Of a stretch of DNA of 64,000 bases, positions 52,538-61,598 are shown in pieces (within the stretch, counting starts at the first letter, position 1; the number at the start of each line of letters is the position of its first letter). The position numbers and the translations under genes were made by a program. Below the pieces are notes generated by a model. The model worked only from the letters and a program-made list of their open reading frames with translations, did no database searches and was not told the origin of the DNA. Location of the stretch: assembly GCF_000981385.1 (NCBI RefSeq), contig NZ_LATZ01000005.1:1-64000 (forward strand), written 5' to 3'. Source of the DNA: Bacillus sp. SA1-12 (GTDB lineage Bacteria; Bacillota; Bacilli; Bacillales; Bacillaceae).

Positions 52538-54274
52538 ATGGAAATTGAACAAAAAAAGGCACGAAATCCATTTATCAACCTTATTCTATCCACCAACATT
52601 CCTAAGCTTGCCTTAGTCATTGGGCTCATCGGAAGTTTGCTGACCACACTCTCAGGACTTGCTATCCCGCTATTAACGCGAGAAATGGTAGACGGTTTTT
52701 CAACAGAAGCACTTAATACATTTCTCATCACCGTGATCATTGTTGTGTTTATTTTACAAGCCGTGATCGACGCGGTTTCCATGTATGCCCTTGCCTACGT
52801 TGGACAAAAAATCGTTGCCCGGCTCCGTGAAATAATGTGGTTTAAGCTTTTGCGCCTCCCTGTTCGATATTTTGACGAACATACAAGCGGGGAAACGGTC
52901 AGCAGGGTTGTCAATGATACTGGGATCGTAAAAGACTTAATCTCACAGCATTTCCCGCAATTTATCGGCGGAATTATCACGATCATTGGTTCTGTCATCA
53001 TTTTGTTTATTATGGACTGGAAAATGACGCTCCTTATGTTTATTGCTGTTCCTCTTTCCGTCCTCTTTATGGTGCCGCTTGGAAGCAGCATGTCAAAAAT
53101 CTCCCGCAACCTGCAGGATGAGACGGCAAGCTTTACAGGAAACGTACAGCAAACCCTTAGTGAAATCCGCTTAATGAAGGCATCCAACGCAGAAAAAACA
53201 GAAGAAAAAAAAGGATCAGCTGGCATTCAAAAGCTTTTTCTTTACGGTTTAAAGGAAGGACGGATTTTCGCCCTCATTGCTCCTCTCATGTATCTTGTCG
53301 TTATGGTCGTGATTGTGATCATTATTGGCTACGGAGGAATTCGGGTCGCTGAAGGCACAATGACCACAGGCTCTCTCGTTGCCTTCCTGCTTTATCTGTT
53401 TCAAATCATTTATCCCATTACGTCATTCACCATGTTTTTTACTCAGCTGCAAAAGGCAAAGGGAGCAACAGAGCGGATTATTGACATTTTAGAGGTAGAT
53501 GAGGAAGCCGGACAGGAAGGAAAGGATATCGATATATCCAATCAAGCCATTCATGTTGCTGATGTCTCTTTTTCCTACAGTAAAGATGAGCAGGTATTAA
53601 AAGACATTTCCTTTAACGTACAGCCTGGAACGATGGTTGCTTTTGCCGGTCCAAGCGGCGGAGGGAAAACAACGATGTTTGGCTTGCTCGAACGCTTTTA
53701 CGAACCAACCTCTGGAGAAATTCTTATTGGGAGCACCCCGATCAGTAAACTATCCATGTATTCTTGGAGAAACCAAATTGGCTATGTCTCACAAGATAGC
53801 CCATTGATGGTCGGAACCATACGTGAAAATTTGTGCTATGGATTAGAGGATCGCGCCGATATCGATGATGACCGTTTATGGGAAGTAGCAAAAATGGCCT
53901 ACACCGATCAATTTATTAAAGAGTTTCCAAAGGGTCTTGATACAGAGGTAGGGGAACGCGGAGTTAAGCTGTCCGGCGGTCAAAGACAGCGAATTGCCAT
54001 TGCCCGGGCATTTTTAAGAGATCCAAAAATATTGATGATGGATGAAGCAACAGCTAGCTTGGATAGTCAATCAGAAGGAATCGTCCAGCAGGCCTTAACA
54101 CGATTAATGGAAGGGCGGACCACCTTCATCATCGCCCACAGGCTATCAACCATCGTTCATGCTGACAACATTATCTTTATCGAAAAAGGAAGAGTTACCG
54201 GCTCTGGTACCCACCATGATCTCGTAAAGTCTCACGAGCTTTATAGGGAGTTTGCCGAACAGCAACTAACTTAA
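52538..54274 (+). CDS. ABC exporter half-transporter (BmrA-like, MDR type)
   Basis: About 578 residues: six membrane helices, then a nucleotide-binding domain with Walker A GPSGGGKTT, Q-loop GYVSQDSPLM, signature [19 protein letters not shown], Walker B ILMMDEATASLD and H-loop IAHRLST. This is the BmrA/MsbA homodimer design for exporting drugs or lipids. AAAGGAG precedes the ATG at 52538; an earlier GTG has none. It is 75 bases after the UvrA-like gene and probably in one operon with it. Confidence 0.93.
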   Translation: MEIEQKKARNPFINLILSTNIPKLALVIGLIGSLLTTLSGLAIPLLTREMVDGFSTEALNTFLITVIIVVFILQAVIDAVSMYALAYVGQKIVARLREIMWFKLLRLPVRYFDEHTSGETVSRVVNDTGIVKDLISQHFPQFIGGIITIIGSVIILFIMDWKMTLLMFIAVPLSVLFMVPLGSSMSKISRNLQDETASFTGNVQQTLSEIRLMKASNAEKTEEKKGSAGIQKLFLYGLKEGRIFALIAPLMYLVVMVVIVIIIGYGGIRVAEGTMTTGSLVAFLLYLFQIIYPITSFTMFFTQLQKAKGATERIIDILEVDEEAGQEGKDIDISNQAIHVADVSFSYSKDEQVLKDISFNVQPGTMVAFAGPSGGGKTTMFGLLERFYEPTSGEILIGSTPISKLSMYSWRNQIGYVSQDSPLMVGTIRENLCYGLEDRADIDDDRLWEVAKMAYTDQFIKEFPKGLDTEVGERGVKLSGGQRQRIAIARAFLRDPKILMMDEATASLDSQSEGIVQQALTRLMEGRTTFIIAHRLSTIVHADNIIFIEKGRVTGSGTHHDLVKSHELYREFAEQQLT

Positions 54275-54396
54275 CCTTCTTATACTGAAAAAAAGAAGCC
54301 CACTACAATGTTTAAAGGGTTCCTTTTTGAGATGCTTTTCTAAAAAATTGTACTGAATTGACAGTCGTTTTGGCATTAAATGAGCATATAAAAAAC

Positions 54397-54436
54397 AAAA
54401 CTCGCCATAGGATTGGCGGGTTTTCTTTGTTTTTTA
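54397..54436 (+). terminator. Terminator of the uvrA-like/ABC operon
   Basis: An 11-bp stem AAAACTCGCCA (54397-54407) with TGGCGGGTTTT (54414-54424, one G-T pair), then CTTTGTTTTTT. Confidence 0.8.
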
Positions 54437-54476
54437 ATTCGGAACAACTTAAGCTACCTGTTACTTGAATAAGAAA

Positions 54477-54749
54477 TTACTTCTGGTTAGCAATCGCTAA
54501 CGTTACCATTCGAAAAACGAAGTAAGAAAAGCCACTTAAACCTACGATTCCTAATAAAGTTAAAAAAGGTACTTGTTCAGCATACAGCATACCTATACTA
54601 AACATAATAAAACAGAATATTGAACCTACAATATTTAGTAAGATTTCCTTTTTAATTATTGTTTGCACCCTCCCTATCCAACTTTTGCAACCCGTTATTT
54701 GAATAAGAAAACAGGCTCGCCAAAACCATCCTATCCTCAACTTACACAC
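54477..54749 (-). CDS. Small two-helix membrane protein
   Basis: Up to 90 residues. Two clear membrane helices: LLNIVGSIFCFIMFSIGMLY and FLTLLGIVGLSGFSYFVFRM. The true start is uncertain: the GTG at 54749 has no ribosome site, and GGGAGG lies just before an internal GTG (VQTIIKKEILL), which is close. It follows the DinB-like gene on the same strand by three bases or about 85 depending on the start. Family unknown. Confidence 0.5.
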   Translation of the reverse strand: MCKLRIGWFWRACFLIQITGCKSWIGRVQTIIKKEILLNIVGSIFCFIMFSIGMLYAEQVPFLTLLGIVGLSGFSYFVFRMVTLAIANQK

Positions 54750-54752
54750 CCG

Positions 54753-55253
54753 TCACTTAACAAGCATTTGTTCTAACTCATCTTTTTGGCGCAAATGATG
54801 ACGAAAATGCATACCAACCAAATCATACCATTCCCTTGCATTCAGCCATCCGAACCCTCCATGCTCGACTTTATAATTTGGGTTTATATTATCCACTTTC
54901 GATTCCCATTGGCTCAACCTTAGAATTATTTGATCCATTCTGTTGATAAGATCGCCATTGCTATCTGAATTATTAGGTGGAGTATTTAGTACATCAGGTA
55001 ATTTAATTTTAATTGGCGGAAACCCTCCGATCTTATATAAATGCTCACCAAACTCCGTTTTCCCAAGAGGTTGTTCATCATTTAAGGTGGCACATGTTTC
55101 CATATTATCAAGATACTCATGGGCAACAAGGATTAAATGGTCATACATTTGCCCAATAGACCAAACCCCATCTTCAGATTTATACCTTAGCTGTTCCAAA
55201 GAGTAATTTTGAAGCTCGTTTTTGTAAGTATTAATCAGTTTAAGTTCGCTCAA
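54753..55253 (-). CDS. DinB-like (DinB_2) metal-dependent protein
   Basis: 166 residues, four-helix bundle. Metal-binding histidines occur in WSIGQMYDHLILVAHEYL and in GMHFRHHLRQKDEL near the C-terminus, the usual DinB positions. The family includes thiol transferases such as BstA and proteins of unknown role. The TTG at 55253 stands seven bases after AAAGGAGG. A GNAT remnant lies upstream. Confidence 0.8.
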   Translation of the reverse strand: MSELKLINTYKNELQNYSLEQLRYKSEDGVWSIGQMYDHLILVAHEYLDNMETCATLNDEQPLGKTEFGEHLYKIGGFPPIKIKLPDVLNTPPNNSDSNGDLINRMDQIILRLSQWESKVDNINPNYKVEHGGFGWLNAREWYDLVGMHFRHHLRQKDELEQMLVK

Positions 55254-55275
55254 TTTAATTCCTCCTTTGTATTAA

Positions 55276-55446
55276 TTAACTTAATCCACCACGTACAATA
55301 CCGTTGTCATCCTTAATGAATAAACCAATATCTTCGTATCTACTTCCAAGATCTTCTGGAAAGCTGAAGAAGGAATTTTTATCTTTAATGTTTAATTTTT
55401 TTTTTGATTTATAAGTTACAGGAACTGCATCCTCTATACTCGAAAA
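55276..55446 (-). pseudogene. GNAT acetyltransferase N-terminal remnant
   Basis: Starting right after the RCC1 protein's stop codon and in the same frame, 56 codons read EDAVPVTYKSKKKLNIKDK, then FSFPEDLGSRYEDIGLFIKD and DNGIVRGGLS, ending at 55276. The last part resembles the first strands of GNAT acetyltransferases (GLFIKD-NG-xxGGL). It has no start codon and no acetyl-CoA site. It is a leftover of a gene fused to or overwritten by its neighbour. Confidence 0.45.
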
Positions 55447-56343
55447 CTAATTGTTGGGCAATTGGATGCCACGCCAGCCGCTTACATCGCATTGGCCATG
55501 TTCATTATCACCCACTGCAACCACCGTGCCATCCGATTTAAGACCGACGGTATGGGCACAACCCGCCGCTATCGCCACAATATCGCGCCAATCACTTACA
55601 TTACATTGGCCATACTCATTCCAACCCACAGCGGCCACAGTACCGTCCGATTTAAGGCCGATGGTATGTTTACTACCCGCCGCTATCGCCACAATACCGC
55701 TCCAGCCGCTTACATCGCATTGGTCATGTTTATTTAAACCCACTGCCGTCACCGTTCCGTCCGATTTAAGACCGATGGTATGAAGATAACCCGCAGCGAC
55801 CTCCACTAAGTCGCGCCAGCCGCTTACATTGCATTGGTGATACCGATTATTACCCACTGCCGTCACCGTTCCGTCCAATTTAAGACCAATGGTATGCCAG
55901 TCACCCGCAGCGACCGCCACAATACCATCCCAGCCGCTTACCTTGCATTGTCCTTCATTATTTCGACCCACAGCCACCACCGTGCCATCCGATTTAAGCC
56001 CAATGGTACGACGCCAACCCGCCGCAACCGCTACAATATCGCGCCACTCGATTACATTGCATTGGTCATGCTTATTCCAACCCACTGCCGCCACAGTACT
56101 GTCGGATTTAAGTCCGATTGTATGGGCATTGCCCGTGTTCGTCGCCATATGAACATTACCAGCCGCGACCGCCACAATATCGTGCCAGCCGCTTACATCA
56201 CATTGGCCAAATTTATTATTACCCACAGCCGTCACCGTTCCGTCAGAATGAAGCCCAACGGTATGACAACGACCCGCCGCTATGGTATCTTTAGGCCACC
56301 GTTTCACCTTTAACGCCGCTTCTTTCGGTGAAATGTAATCCAT
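55447..56343 (-). CDS. RCC1-repeat protein, predicted seven-bladed beta-propeller
   Basis: 298 residues. A 22-residue lead (MDYISPKEAALKVKRWPKDT) is followed by seven repeats of ~38 residues on the pattern AAGxxHTIGLKSDGTVxAVG, then xNxxGQCxVSGWxDIVAV. Repeat 2 has a 9-residue insertion (NVHMATNTG). Seven RCC1 repeats make a closed propeller. No signal peptide or enzyme domain is present. Such bacterial RCC1 proteins are often of unknown function and accessory. GGAGG precedes the ATG. Confidence 0.88.
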   Translation of the reverse strand: MDYISPKEAALKVKRWPKDTIAAGRCHTVGLHSDGTVTAVGNNKFGQCDVSGWHDIVAVAAGNVHMATNTGNAHTIGLKSDSTVAAVGWNKHDQCNVIEWRDIVAVAAGWRRTIGLKSDGTVVAVGRNNEGQCKVSGWDGIVAVAAGDWHTIGLKLDGTVTAVGNNRYHQCNVSGWRDLVEVAAGYLHTIGLKSDGTVTAVGLNKHDQCDVSGWSGIVAIAAGSKHTIGLKSDGTVAAVGWNEYGQCNVSDWRDIVAIAAGCAHTVGLKSDGTVVAVGDNEHGQCDVSGWRGIQLPNN

Positions 56344-56495
56344 GTTTTACCTCCTTGAAAACGAGTCCTATTTTTATTGTATCACTTTTGCTTGTTATTC
56401 TAACCACTTGAAGAAGGATACGGGCAATAAAAAAACCCCATCCTAGAAGGACAGGTTGCTCACAGTTATGTAACCATTTCATTATGATAAAAGAT

Positions 56496-57008
56496 TTATT
56501 TAAAAACCCCAAAAGGGACATGGAAATAGGAAATCAGAAACGAAATAATAAAAATCGAAACAATATAAGCACGTACTGGATAAAATTGATGGAAGGCGAT
56601 TACTGAGAACATCACGATATCAAATAAAAACGAATACCCGATTCCCCACCCATGATCATATGTTATTCTGCCGGATTGATCTAAAACAAACTCAACAGCT
56701 ATGTAAATGAAGGACCAAATGATAATATAAACGATTCGCTGAAACCATTTCGAAGGAAAATGGGACAAAAAAAGAAAAACACTTACCGGCATGGTAATAA
56801 CTGCGTAAATTATGACGATCATTTTCACGCTAAACAACCAATCAGCATGAAATTCCCATAGGTTATATTCTTGCACGATATATTCATATAGCAAACCACA
56901 AGTAGCGATAAAAAACATACTTGAATGGTATTCTTTCCAATCTTTCCAATTTCCCCACCTTAAAGAAGCCAAAATCGTTAAAAACGTGATTGCAAGATGC
57001 ATACTCAT
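56496..57008 (-). CDS. CBO0543-family membrane protein
   Basis: 170 residues, about five membrane helices, with the family features LASLRWGNWKDWKEYHSSMFF, LWEFHADWLF and TYDHGWGIGYSFLFD. Function unknown; common as single genes in Bacillaceae. The ATG at 57008 is close to GAAGGG, and the next ATG at 57002 is better spaced. Confidence 0.68.
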   Translation of the reverse strand: MSMHLAITFLTILASLRWGNWKDWKEYHSSMFFIATCGLLYEYIVQEYNLWEFHADWLFSVKMIVIIYAVITMPVSVFLFLSHFPSKWFQRIVYIIIWSFIYIAVEFVLDQSGRITYDHGWGIGYSFLFDIVMFSVIAFHQFYPVRAYIVSIFIISFLISYFHVPFGVFK

Positions 57009-57157
57009 TATCCCTTCATTAGGCTTTTAAAATAGTTTCTCCCAATCATCATATTTTTATTGTTAATAATGTTGATTTATTGGCAGGCTGCACAAAACAA
57101 TTCCACTTGCATACCATATGCCTATACAATCTGACTTAAAGTGGGTGCAAAAAAATT

Positions 57158-57781
57158 ATGGTTTCCTATATGGATTACACATCTCCCTCAACACAATATA
57201 CGTTTGACATCAATAAAAGTCCCTTGTTCAGAAAAGATCCTAGAAACTATATTAATGTACTAGGAGTAAAGCAGCTAAATACATTAGAAAATGTATCTCT
57301 GCTTGATATTTTTCTTAGCACCAGCAACATCGTTGAGCCTCATTACCACCAAAACGCAGCCGAACTCGTCTATTGTATTTCCGGTGCAGCTACGGTATCG
57401 ATGCTAAACCCATTCACAAAACAAATTCTCAACTTTAACATAACCCCAGGACAAGTGGCAAACATCCCACAAGGATGGTGGCATTATGAAATAGCGACTG
57501 TTGATAACACTCATCTCTTAGCCATTTTCAATGCACCAACACCGGAGGTCATTTTAGGATCAGATATTTTAAAATTCACCCCGGCAGCTATTATGTCACA
57601 TACTTATTCCATGGATGAAGACCAATGGAAAGAAACGGCAGCACCTGTCACTCCTTCAACCTATATCGGTCCAGCCAAGGATTATCATAAAGGAAAGAAA
57701 AGTTCGTCTTATCAACAGTCGACTCCATATTCGTATTATATTCAGCAGTATCAGCAATCGCCTTATTTTCAGAAATATTGA
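57158..57781 (+). CDS. Cupin protein with Tyr/Gln-rich tail, likely spore coat
   Basis: 207 residues. A cupin barrel has motif 1 HYHQNAAELVYCISG (HxHxxxxE) and motif 2 GQVANIPQGWWHYEIATVDN (PxGxxH). After the barrel comes a low-complexity tail rich in Tyr, Gln and Ser (SSYQQSTPYSYYIQQYQQSPY), typical of spore coat and germin-like Bacillus proteins such as OxdD-type cupins. It may bind a metal and be laid down in the coat. No ribosome site is strong; the ATG at 57158 or 57170 could be used. A hairpin terminator follows. Confidence 0.72.
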   Translation: MVSYMDYTSPSTQYTFDINKSPLFRKDPRNYINVLGVKQLNTLENVSLLDIFLSTSNIVEPHYHQNAAELVYCISGAATVSMLNPFTKQILNFNITPGQVANIPQGWWHYEIATVDNTHLLAIFNAPTPEVILGSDILKFTPAAIMSHTYSMDEDQWKETAAPVTPSTYIGPAKDYHKGKKSSSYQQSTPYSYYIQQYQQSPYFQKY

Positions 57782-57825
57782 AATTACAAGTAAACTCTTG
57801 TGTAAATAAAAAGCCGTACCGTTTT

Positions 57826-57862
57826 CCCCCTTTGGATTTGGATTTTTAAAGGGGTGTTTTTA
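57826..57862 (+). terminator. Terminator of the cupin gene
   Basis: CCCCTTT (about 57827-57833) pairs with AAAGGGG (57848-57854) and is followed by TGTTTTTA. Confidence 0.65.
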
Positions 57863-58034
57863 TTGTGCTAAGGAAAAAGGAAAAGCACAACTTAGTTGGG
57901 GGATTTTTCCAAGTTGAGTGACAATAAAGTTGTTACACCGAAGGCCATTTAATCTAAATAACTGGATATATATGTTAAAATAGAGAAAAAGATATCCTGA
58001 CTTAAGTAAAGGGCAGGTAATGGAGGGGATAGTA

Positions 58035-58181
58035 ATGGCTAGGTTTATTGATGATTTAGCTGGGGCAATCTATGATTTCTTTAAGTCTATTTTCACTAGT
58101 ATATGTTATCTTTTTGCAGGGATGTTAATTGTTGGGGTTCCGCTTTGTCTAATTGCTTTCGTATTTAAAATGTTTAATTAA
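58035..58181 (+). CDS. 48-aa single-helix membrane protein
   Basis: ATG at 58035, six bases after GGAGGGG. The product starts MARFIDDLAGAIYDFFKSIF and has one strong membrane helix (LFAGMLIVGVPLCLIAFVF), ending KMFN. Strong ribosome site and good composition favour a real gene. Family unknown. Confidence 0.65.
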   Translation: MARFIDDLAGAIYDFFKSIFTSICYLFAGMLIVGVPLCLIAFVFKMFN

Positions 58182-58261
58182 ATGGTGAACTTCTTTAAAA
58201 CAAAGATACGAAATACATACTTGACATAAAAGCGACATTTAGAAAAAGTCAGGTGCAACAC

Positions 58262-58405
58262 CTAGCATTTAGAAAGTTGGTTTACTTTTCGATTGGTTTT
58301 TATAGCTATAGATATAAGAATGGCACTAAAAATACTTGATAGTAAAGCTGAGCCAATTCCCATCCAAATAATTGTCAGAAGTTTTCCTTTATAATTTGCG
58401 AACAT
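58262..58405 (-). CDS. 47-aa single-helix membrane protein
   Basis: ATG at 58405, eight bases after AAAAGGAG. It encodes MFANYKGKLLTIIWMGIGSA, then LLSSIFSAILISIAIKTNRK, then VNQLSKC. One or two helices and a basic tail. It opposes the 48-aa gene and follows a possible 23-aa ORF. No family recognised. Confidence 0.6.
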   Translation of the reverse strand: MFANYKGKLLTIIWMGIGSALLSSIFSAILISIAIKTNRKVNQLSKC

Positions 58406-58429
58406 ATGCGATCTCCTTTTATTTATGTT

Positions 58430-58501
58430 TTATGTATAAGTGCTCGTAGTGTATTTTTCTTTATACGCCATATTAAGTATTCGATCTGTTCCTAAGACCA
58501 T
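58430..58501 (-). CDS. Possible 23-aa peptide
   Basis: ATG at 58501, six bases after a perfect GGAGG, encoding MVLGTDRILNMAYKEKYTTS-TYT. It lies 25 bases before the 47-aa gene on the same strand. The ribosome site is convincing, but the peptide is very short and could be a frameshifted remnant (a neighbouring frame reads LYIALMIGGFLWS). Confidence 0.3.
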   Translation of the reverse strand: MVLGTDRILNMAYKEKYTTSTYT

Positions 58502-58865
58502 AAAAAGCCTCCAATCATTAAGGCTATATACAATTTAGTGTCTTGTTGTGTTCTAACTTCTCATGTAAAAATGCCGCAAATAATTGCAGTTAAGACGTGA
58601 ACTAATGGAATAAACTTAACAATAGGTCACACCAACTTCCAATTATATTTATTTCTAGTATTGATTAAGATTATTTAATTATACAGAAATCACAAAGAGA
58701 AAATGATCAATGTTGTACCTCGTTCATAAAACTTGTGAGTAAATATAACACCTGGATCGATGCCATGCTCGAAAGCGCATCATTCGACACATGCCGTACC
58801 TGTTCCTAATGACCTAAGTTTGATGGTATTCTGTATAATCTAACTGGAAAGGAAGAGAATGCTTA

Positions 58866-59081
58866 ATGAATATTACTCCACAAGAAGAATCCCTGATTAA
58901 AGCTTTCCGTGAGACTGACTTCCCTCCTTTATTTGTGCTCATACGAGTCAGAAATGATATTGCAAACGATATTGGAAATATTGAAGAGAGCCAAAGAGAT
59001 GTTATTGTTAAAACATTAGAAAAATACATCGGCCCACTATGGGAAGACTATCATGATGGGAAATCACGAAAAAGGCTTTAA
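58866..59081 (+). CDS. 71-aa soluble hypothetical protein
   Basis: ATG at 58866 with GGAAAGGAAGAG ten bases upstream. It starts MNITPQEESLIKAFRETDFP and ends IGPLWEDYHDGKSRKRL. All-helical and charged, no membrane segment. Family not recognised. The region 58502-58865 before it has no other supported gene. A strong hairpin follows. Confidence 0.6.
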   Translation: MNITPQEESLIKAFRETDFPPLFVLIRVRNDIANDIGNIEESQRDVIVKTLEKYIGPLWEDYHDGKSRKRL

Positions 59082-59139
59082 ATATCGTAAAATTCAAGTT
59101 TGTGAGGCGTTTTTGATCAAATTTTATTTCAAAGCAACA

Positions 59140-59180
59140 CCTTGGTCTCTCCCAGAAGCGGACCAAGGCTTTTCATTTTT
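59140..59180. terminator. Terminator between the 71-aa gene and the importer operon
   Basis: A perfect 8-bp stem CCTTGGTC (59140-59147) with GACCAAGG (59161-59168), then CTTTTCATTTTTAT. It is 15 bases from the convergent ABC operon and may serve both. Confidence 0.75.
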
Positions 59181-59194
59181 ATAAGAGGTTCTAT

Positions 59195-59956
59195 CTAAAA
59201 AATGGAGATCAGCTCTTTTGTATAAGGATGTCGTTTAACTTCAAATAATTGATCATGATGGAATTGGTCAACAAGCCTTCCATATTTCATGACCATGATT
59301 CGTTGACTCATTTCGCTGACAGCAGCAAGATCATGAGAAATAAACAAATAGGAAAGGTTTAAGATGATGCGAAGCTCTGTCAATAATGAAAGCACCTCCC
59401 CTTGGGAAATCACGTCAAGGCTTGCTGTCGGCTCGTCCAGAACGATGAGTTCAGGTTCAATGCTAATTGCACGAGCGATCGTTACACGTTGCCTCTGCCC
59501 GCCGCTTAATTCATGAGGATATCGATTGGCCAAGCTAGAAGGCAGCCGGACAGCTTCAAGCAGCTGCTTAACAAAGGCATCCTTGGAGGTATAGGAAAAG
59601 TAGCCAAGGTCCAGTTCTTTCCTAAACTGGCCGTAAGGATCAATGAGTGAATCCTTTATTTTGAGCTTTGGGTTTAAAGCAGCCGAAGGATTTTGAAAGA
59701 CCATTTGGATCTTTTTTCGATAAGGATGCAGCTGGCGCTCATTTAGGTTCTCAATTTTCTGATCCTTAAAGGAGATCGTGCCGCTGTCAATTGGTTCAAT
59801 CCGCAGCAAGCAACGGGCTAATGTGCTTTTACCACAGCCGCTTTCACCTACAAGGCCAAGACATTCGCCTTTTTTTATGTGGAAAGAAACGTGATCCACG
59901 GCCGTTTTTTCAGCTTGATATGATTTTGTCAGTTTATCAACAGTAAGCAGGTTCAT
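59195..59956 (-). CDS. ABC importer ATPase 2 (CntF/NikE/OppF-like)
   Basis: About 253 residues. Walker [11 protein letters not shown]-loop [16 protein letters not shown], signature [15 protein letters not shown], Walker [14 protein letters not shown]-loop ISHDL. The ending [12 protein letters not shown] is typical of the peptide/nickel ABC family. The ATG at 59956 overlaps the stop of the preceding ATPase by four bases (ATGA) and has GGAGG upstream. It powers the importer with its partner ATPase. Confidence 0.9.
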   Translation of the reverse strand: MNLLTVDKLTKSYQAEKTAVDHVSFHIKKGECLGLVGESGCGKSTLARCLLRIEPIDSGTISFKDQKIENLNERQLHPYRKKIQMVFQNPSAALNPKLKIKDSLIDPYGQFRKELDLGYFSYTSKDAFVKQLLEAVRLPSSLANRYPHELSGGQRQRVTIARAISIEPELIVLDEPTASLDVISQGEVLSLLTELRIILNLSYLFISHDLAAVSEMSQRIMVMKYGRLVDQFHHDQLFEVKRHPYTKELISIF

Positions 59957-60753
59957 CTTGTTTCGACCTCCTGTAAACTTGGTGGAAGTCGATGACAAAG
60001 CGTAGGCGCAGCTTTTATCATCTGCTTTGTATATTCATGCACTGGATGTTCAAGGATACGGTGTTTCTCGCCTGATTCAACAATTTTCCCTTCCTTCATC
60101 ACCGCTAAACGAGTGGCATAACGCCTGACATGGCGCCAATCATGGGTAATGAAAAGAATCGTACAGCCTGTTTCTTTTTGCCGCTTCGTGAGTAAATCTA
60201 AAATCCTGTGCCCGGAAACACTGTCAAGGGCTGTGGTGATTTCATCGGCAATTAATAAATCCGGCGAAAGCAAAAGAGCCATTGCAATCGAAACTCGTTG
60301 AAGCTGTCCGCCACTTAATTGAAACGGATAACGGTTGTATACCGTTTCGTCCAGCCCAACTAATTCAAGCTCTTCCTTCGCCTTTAGCCTTCGCGTTTTA
60401 CGATCAAAAATCCCGTGGGCTTTCTGGTATTCATCAAAATGCTGGCCAATGGTTCGAAACGGTGTAAAAGAGCCATGGTAATCCTGAAAAATATAGGTCA
60501 ATTGTTGACCGCGGATTGAGCGCATCTGTTTCCGCGAAAATGTGACTAAATCCTGCCCGTTAAAAAGAATGTTTCCCTCTATTTCCAAATTAGGAGGAAG
60601 CATTTGTCCAATTGCCTGTGACAGCAGGCTTTTTCCGCTTCCGCTTTGCCCGACAAGTGCATACCACTCTCCTTTATGAATCGAAAGGGACACATTATCA
60701 ACTATTTTCTTTTCTCTGCTGCTAATGGATACTTGCTCAATGGATAACATCAT
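59953..60753 (-). CDS. ABC importer ATPase 1 (CntD/NikD/OppD-like)
   Basis: 266 residues. Walker A GQSGSGKSL, then FQDYHGSFTPF at the Q-loop, a form typical of CntD and NikD ATPases of metal importers. Signature LSGGQLQRVSIAMAL, Walker B LLIADEITTALD, H-loop ITHDW. The C-terminus HPVHEYTKQMIKAAP matches the family. Coupled to the preceding permease and the following ATPase by 4-base overlaps. Confidence 0.9.
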   Translation of the reverse strand: MMLSIEQVSISSREKKIVDNVSLSIHKGEWYALVGQSGSGKSLLSQAIGQMLPPNLEIEGNILFNGQDLVTFSRKQMRSIRGQQLTYIFQDYHGSFTPFRTIGQHFDEYQKAHGIFDRKTRRLKAKEELELVGLDETVYNRYPFQLSGGQLQRVSIAMALLLSPDLLIADEITTALDSVSGHRILDLLTKRQKETGCTILFITHDWRHVRRYATRLAVMKEGKIVESGEKHRILEHPVHEYTKQMIKAAPTLCHRLPPSLQEVETR

Positions 60754-61598
60754 TTCTGTATCTCCTTCTTCACATCAAAATGATCACGTAAATAATCTCC
60801 AAGCATATTAGTTAGAAGGACAATAATGACAATCGCTAAACCAGGAAAAATCATTAATTCAGGTTTTGACTGAAAATACGGACGTGAGTCATTTAGCATG
60901 GCTCCCCATTCAGGGGTTGGGGGCTGTGCTCCAAGTCCAATGTATGATAAGGAAGAAATGAGCAAAATAATTTTCCCAAGATCAAGACTTGCCAGAACAA
61001 GAACATGCCCGATTATATGCGGAAATAAATGCTTACACATGATTTTACTTGATGATAATCCGTTAATCTTTGCAATCAGCACATACTCTTTTTGCGATTC
61101 TGATAAAACCGTACTGCGAACAAGTCGGGCATAACTTACCCATTTGACCAGCACAATCGCAAGTACAAGATTGCCGATACCTGGCCCAAGCAGACCACTT
61201 AACACAATAGCAACTATCGTATCCGGGAAAGCTAAAAATCCATCAGCAATCCGCATAAAGATTCGATCAGTTGCCCCCCGTTTATATCCTGAAATCAGAC
61301 CAAAGGGGATTCCAATGATGAGAGCAACGAGCAGCGCCAGCAAGCTATAACCAACTGTCTGCTGACCTCCTAATAGGAGCCTGGTCAGGACGTCCCGGCC
61401 AAGATGATCTGTTCCAAGCGGATGTTGAAGGCTAATTCCCTGAAAACGTTCACCAAGATTGGTCACCATTGGGTCATATCGCAAATAAAAAAAAGCATAA
61501 AATGAAACTGCCAAAACAAAAAGGATCAGTATCAACGCAAGTGTCCCTTGCCAAATCTGCTTTTTTTCCTTAGGTAATTGCATAGAAAGATCTTTCAT
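60750..61598 (-). CDS. ABC importer permease 2 (CntC/NikC/DppC-like)
   Basis: 282 residues, five to six helices, with the DppC start GTDHLGRDVLTRLLLGGQQTVGYSLLA and the ATPase-contact loop LIAKINGLSSSKIMCKHLFPHI. GAQPPTPEWGAMLNDSRPYF is conserved in the family. It overlaps both neighbours by four bases, so the operon is tightly coupled. Confidence 0.9.
   Translation of the reverse strand: MKDLSMQLPKEKKQIWQGTLALILILFVLAVSFYAFFYLRYDPMVTNLGERFQGISLQHPLGTDHLGRDVLTRLLLGGQQTVGYSLLALLVALIIGIPFGLISGYKRGATDRIFMRIADGFLAFPDTIVAIVLSGLLGPGIGNLVLAIVLVKWVSYARLVRSTVLSESQKEYVLIAKINGLSSSKIMCKHLFPHIIGHVLVLASLDLGKIILLISSLSYIGLGAQPPTPEWGAMLNDSRPYFQSKPELMIFPGLAIVIIVLLTNMLGDYLRDHFDVKKEIQK

Noticed and set aside
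55451..56313. Four long plus-strand frames opposite the RCC1 gene
   Set aside because: They are open only because of the repeated codon pattern of the RCC1 gene on the other strand.
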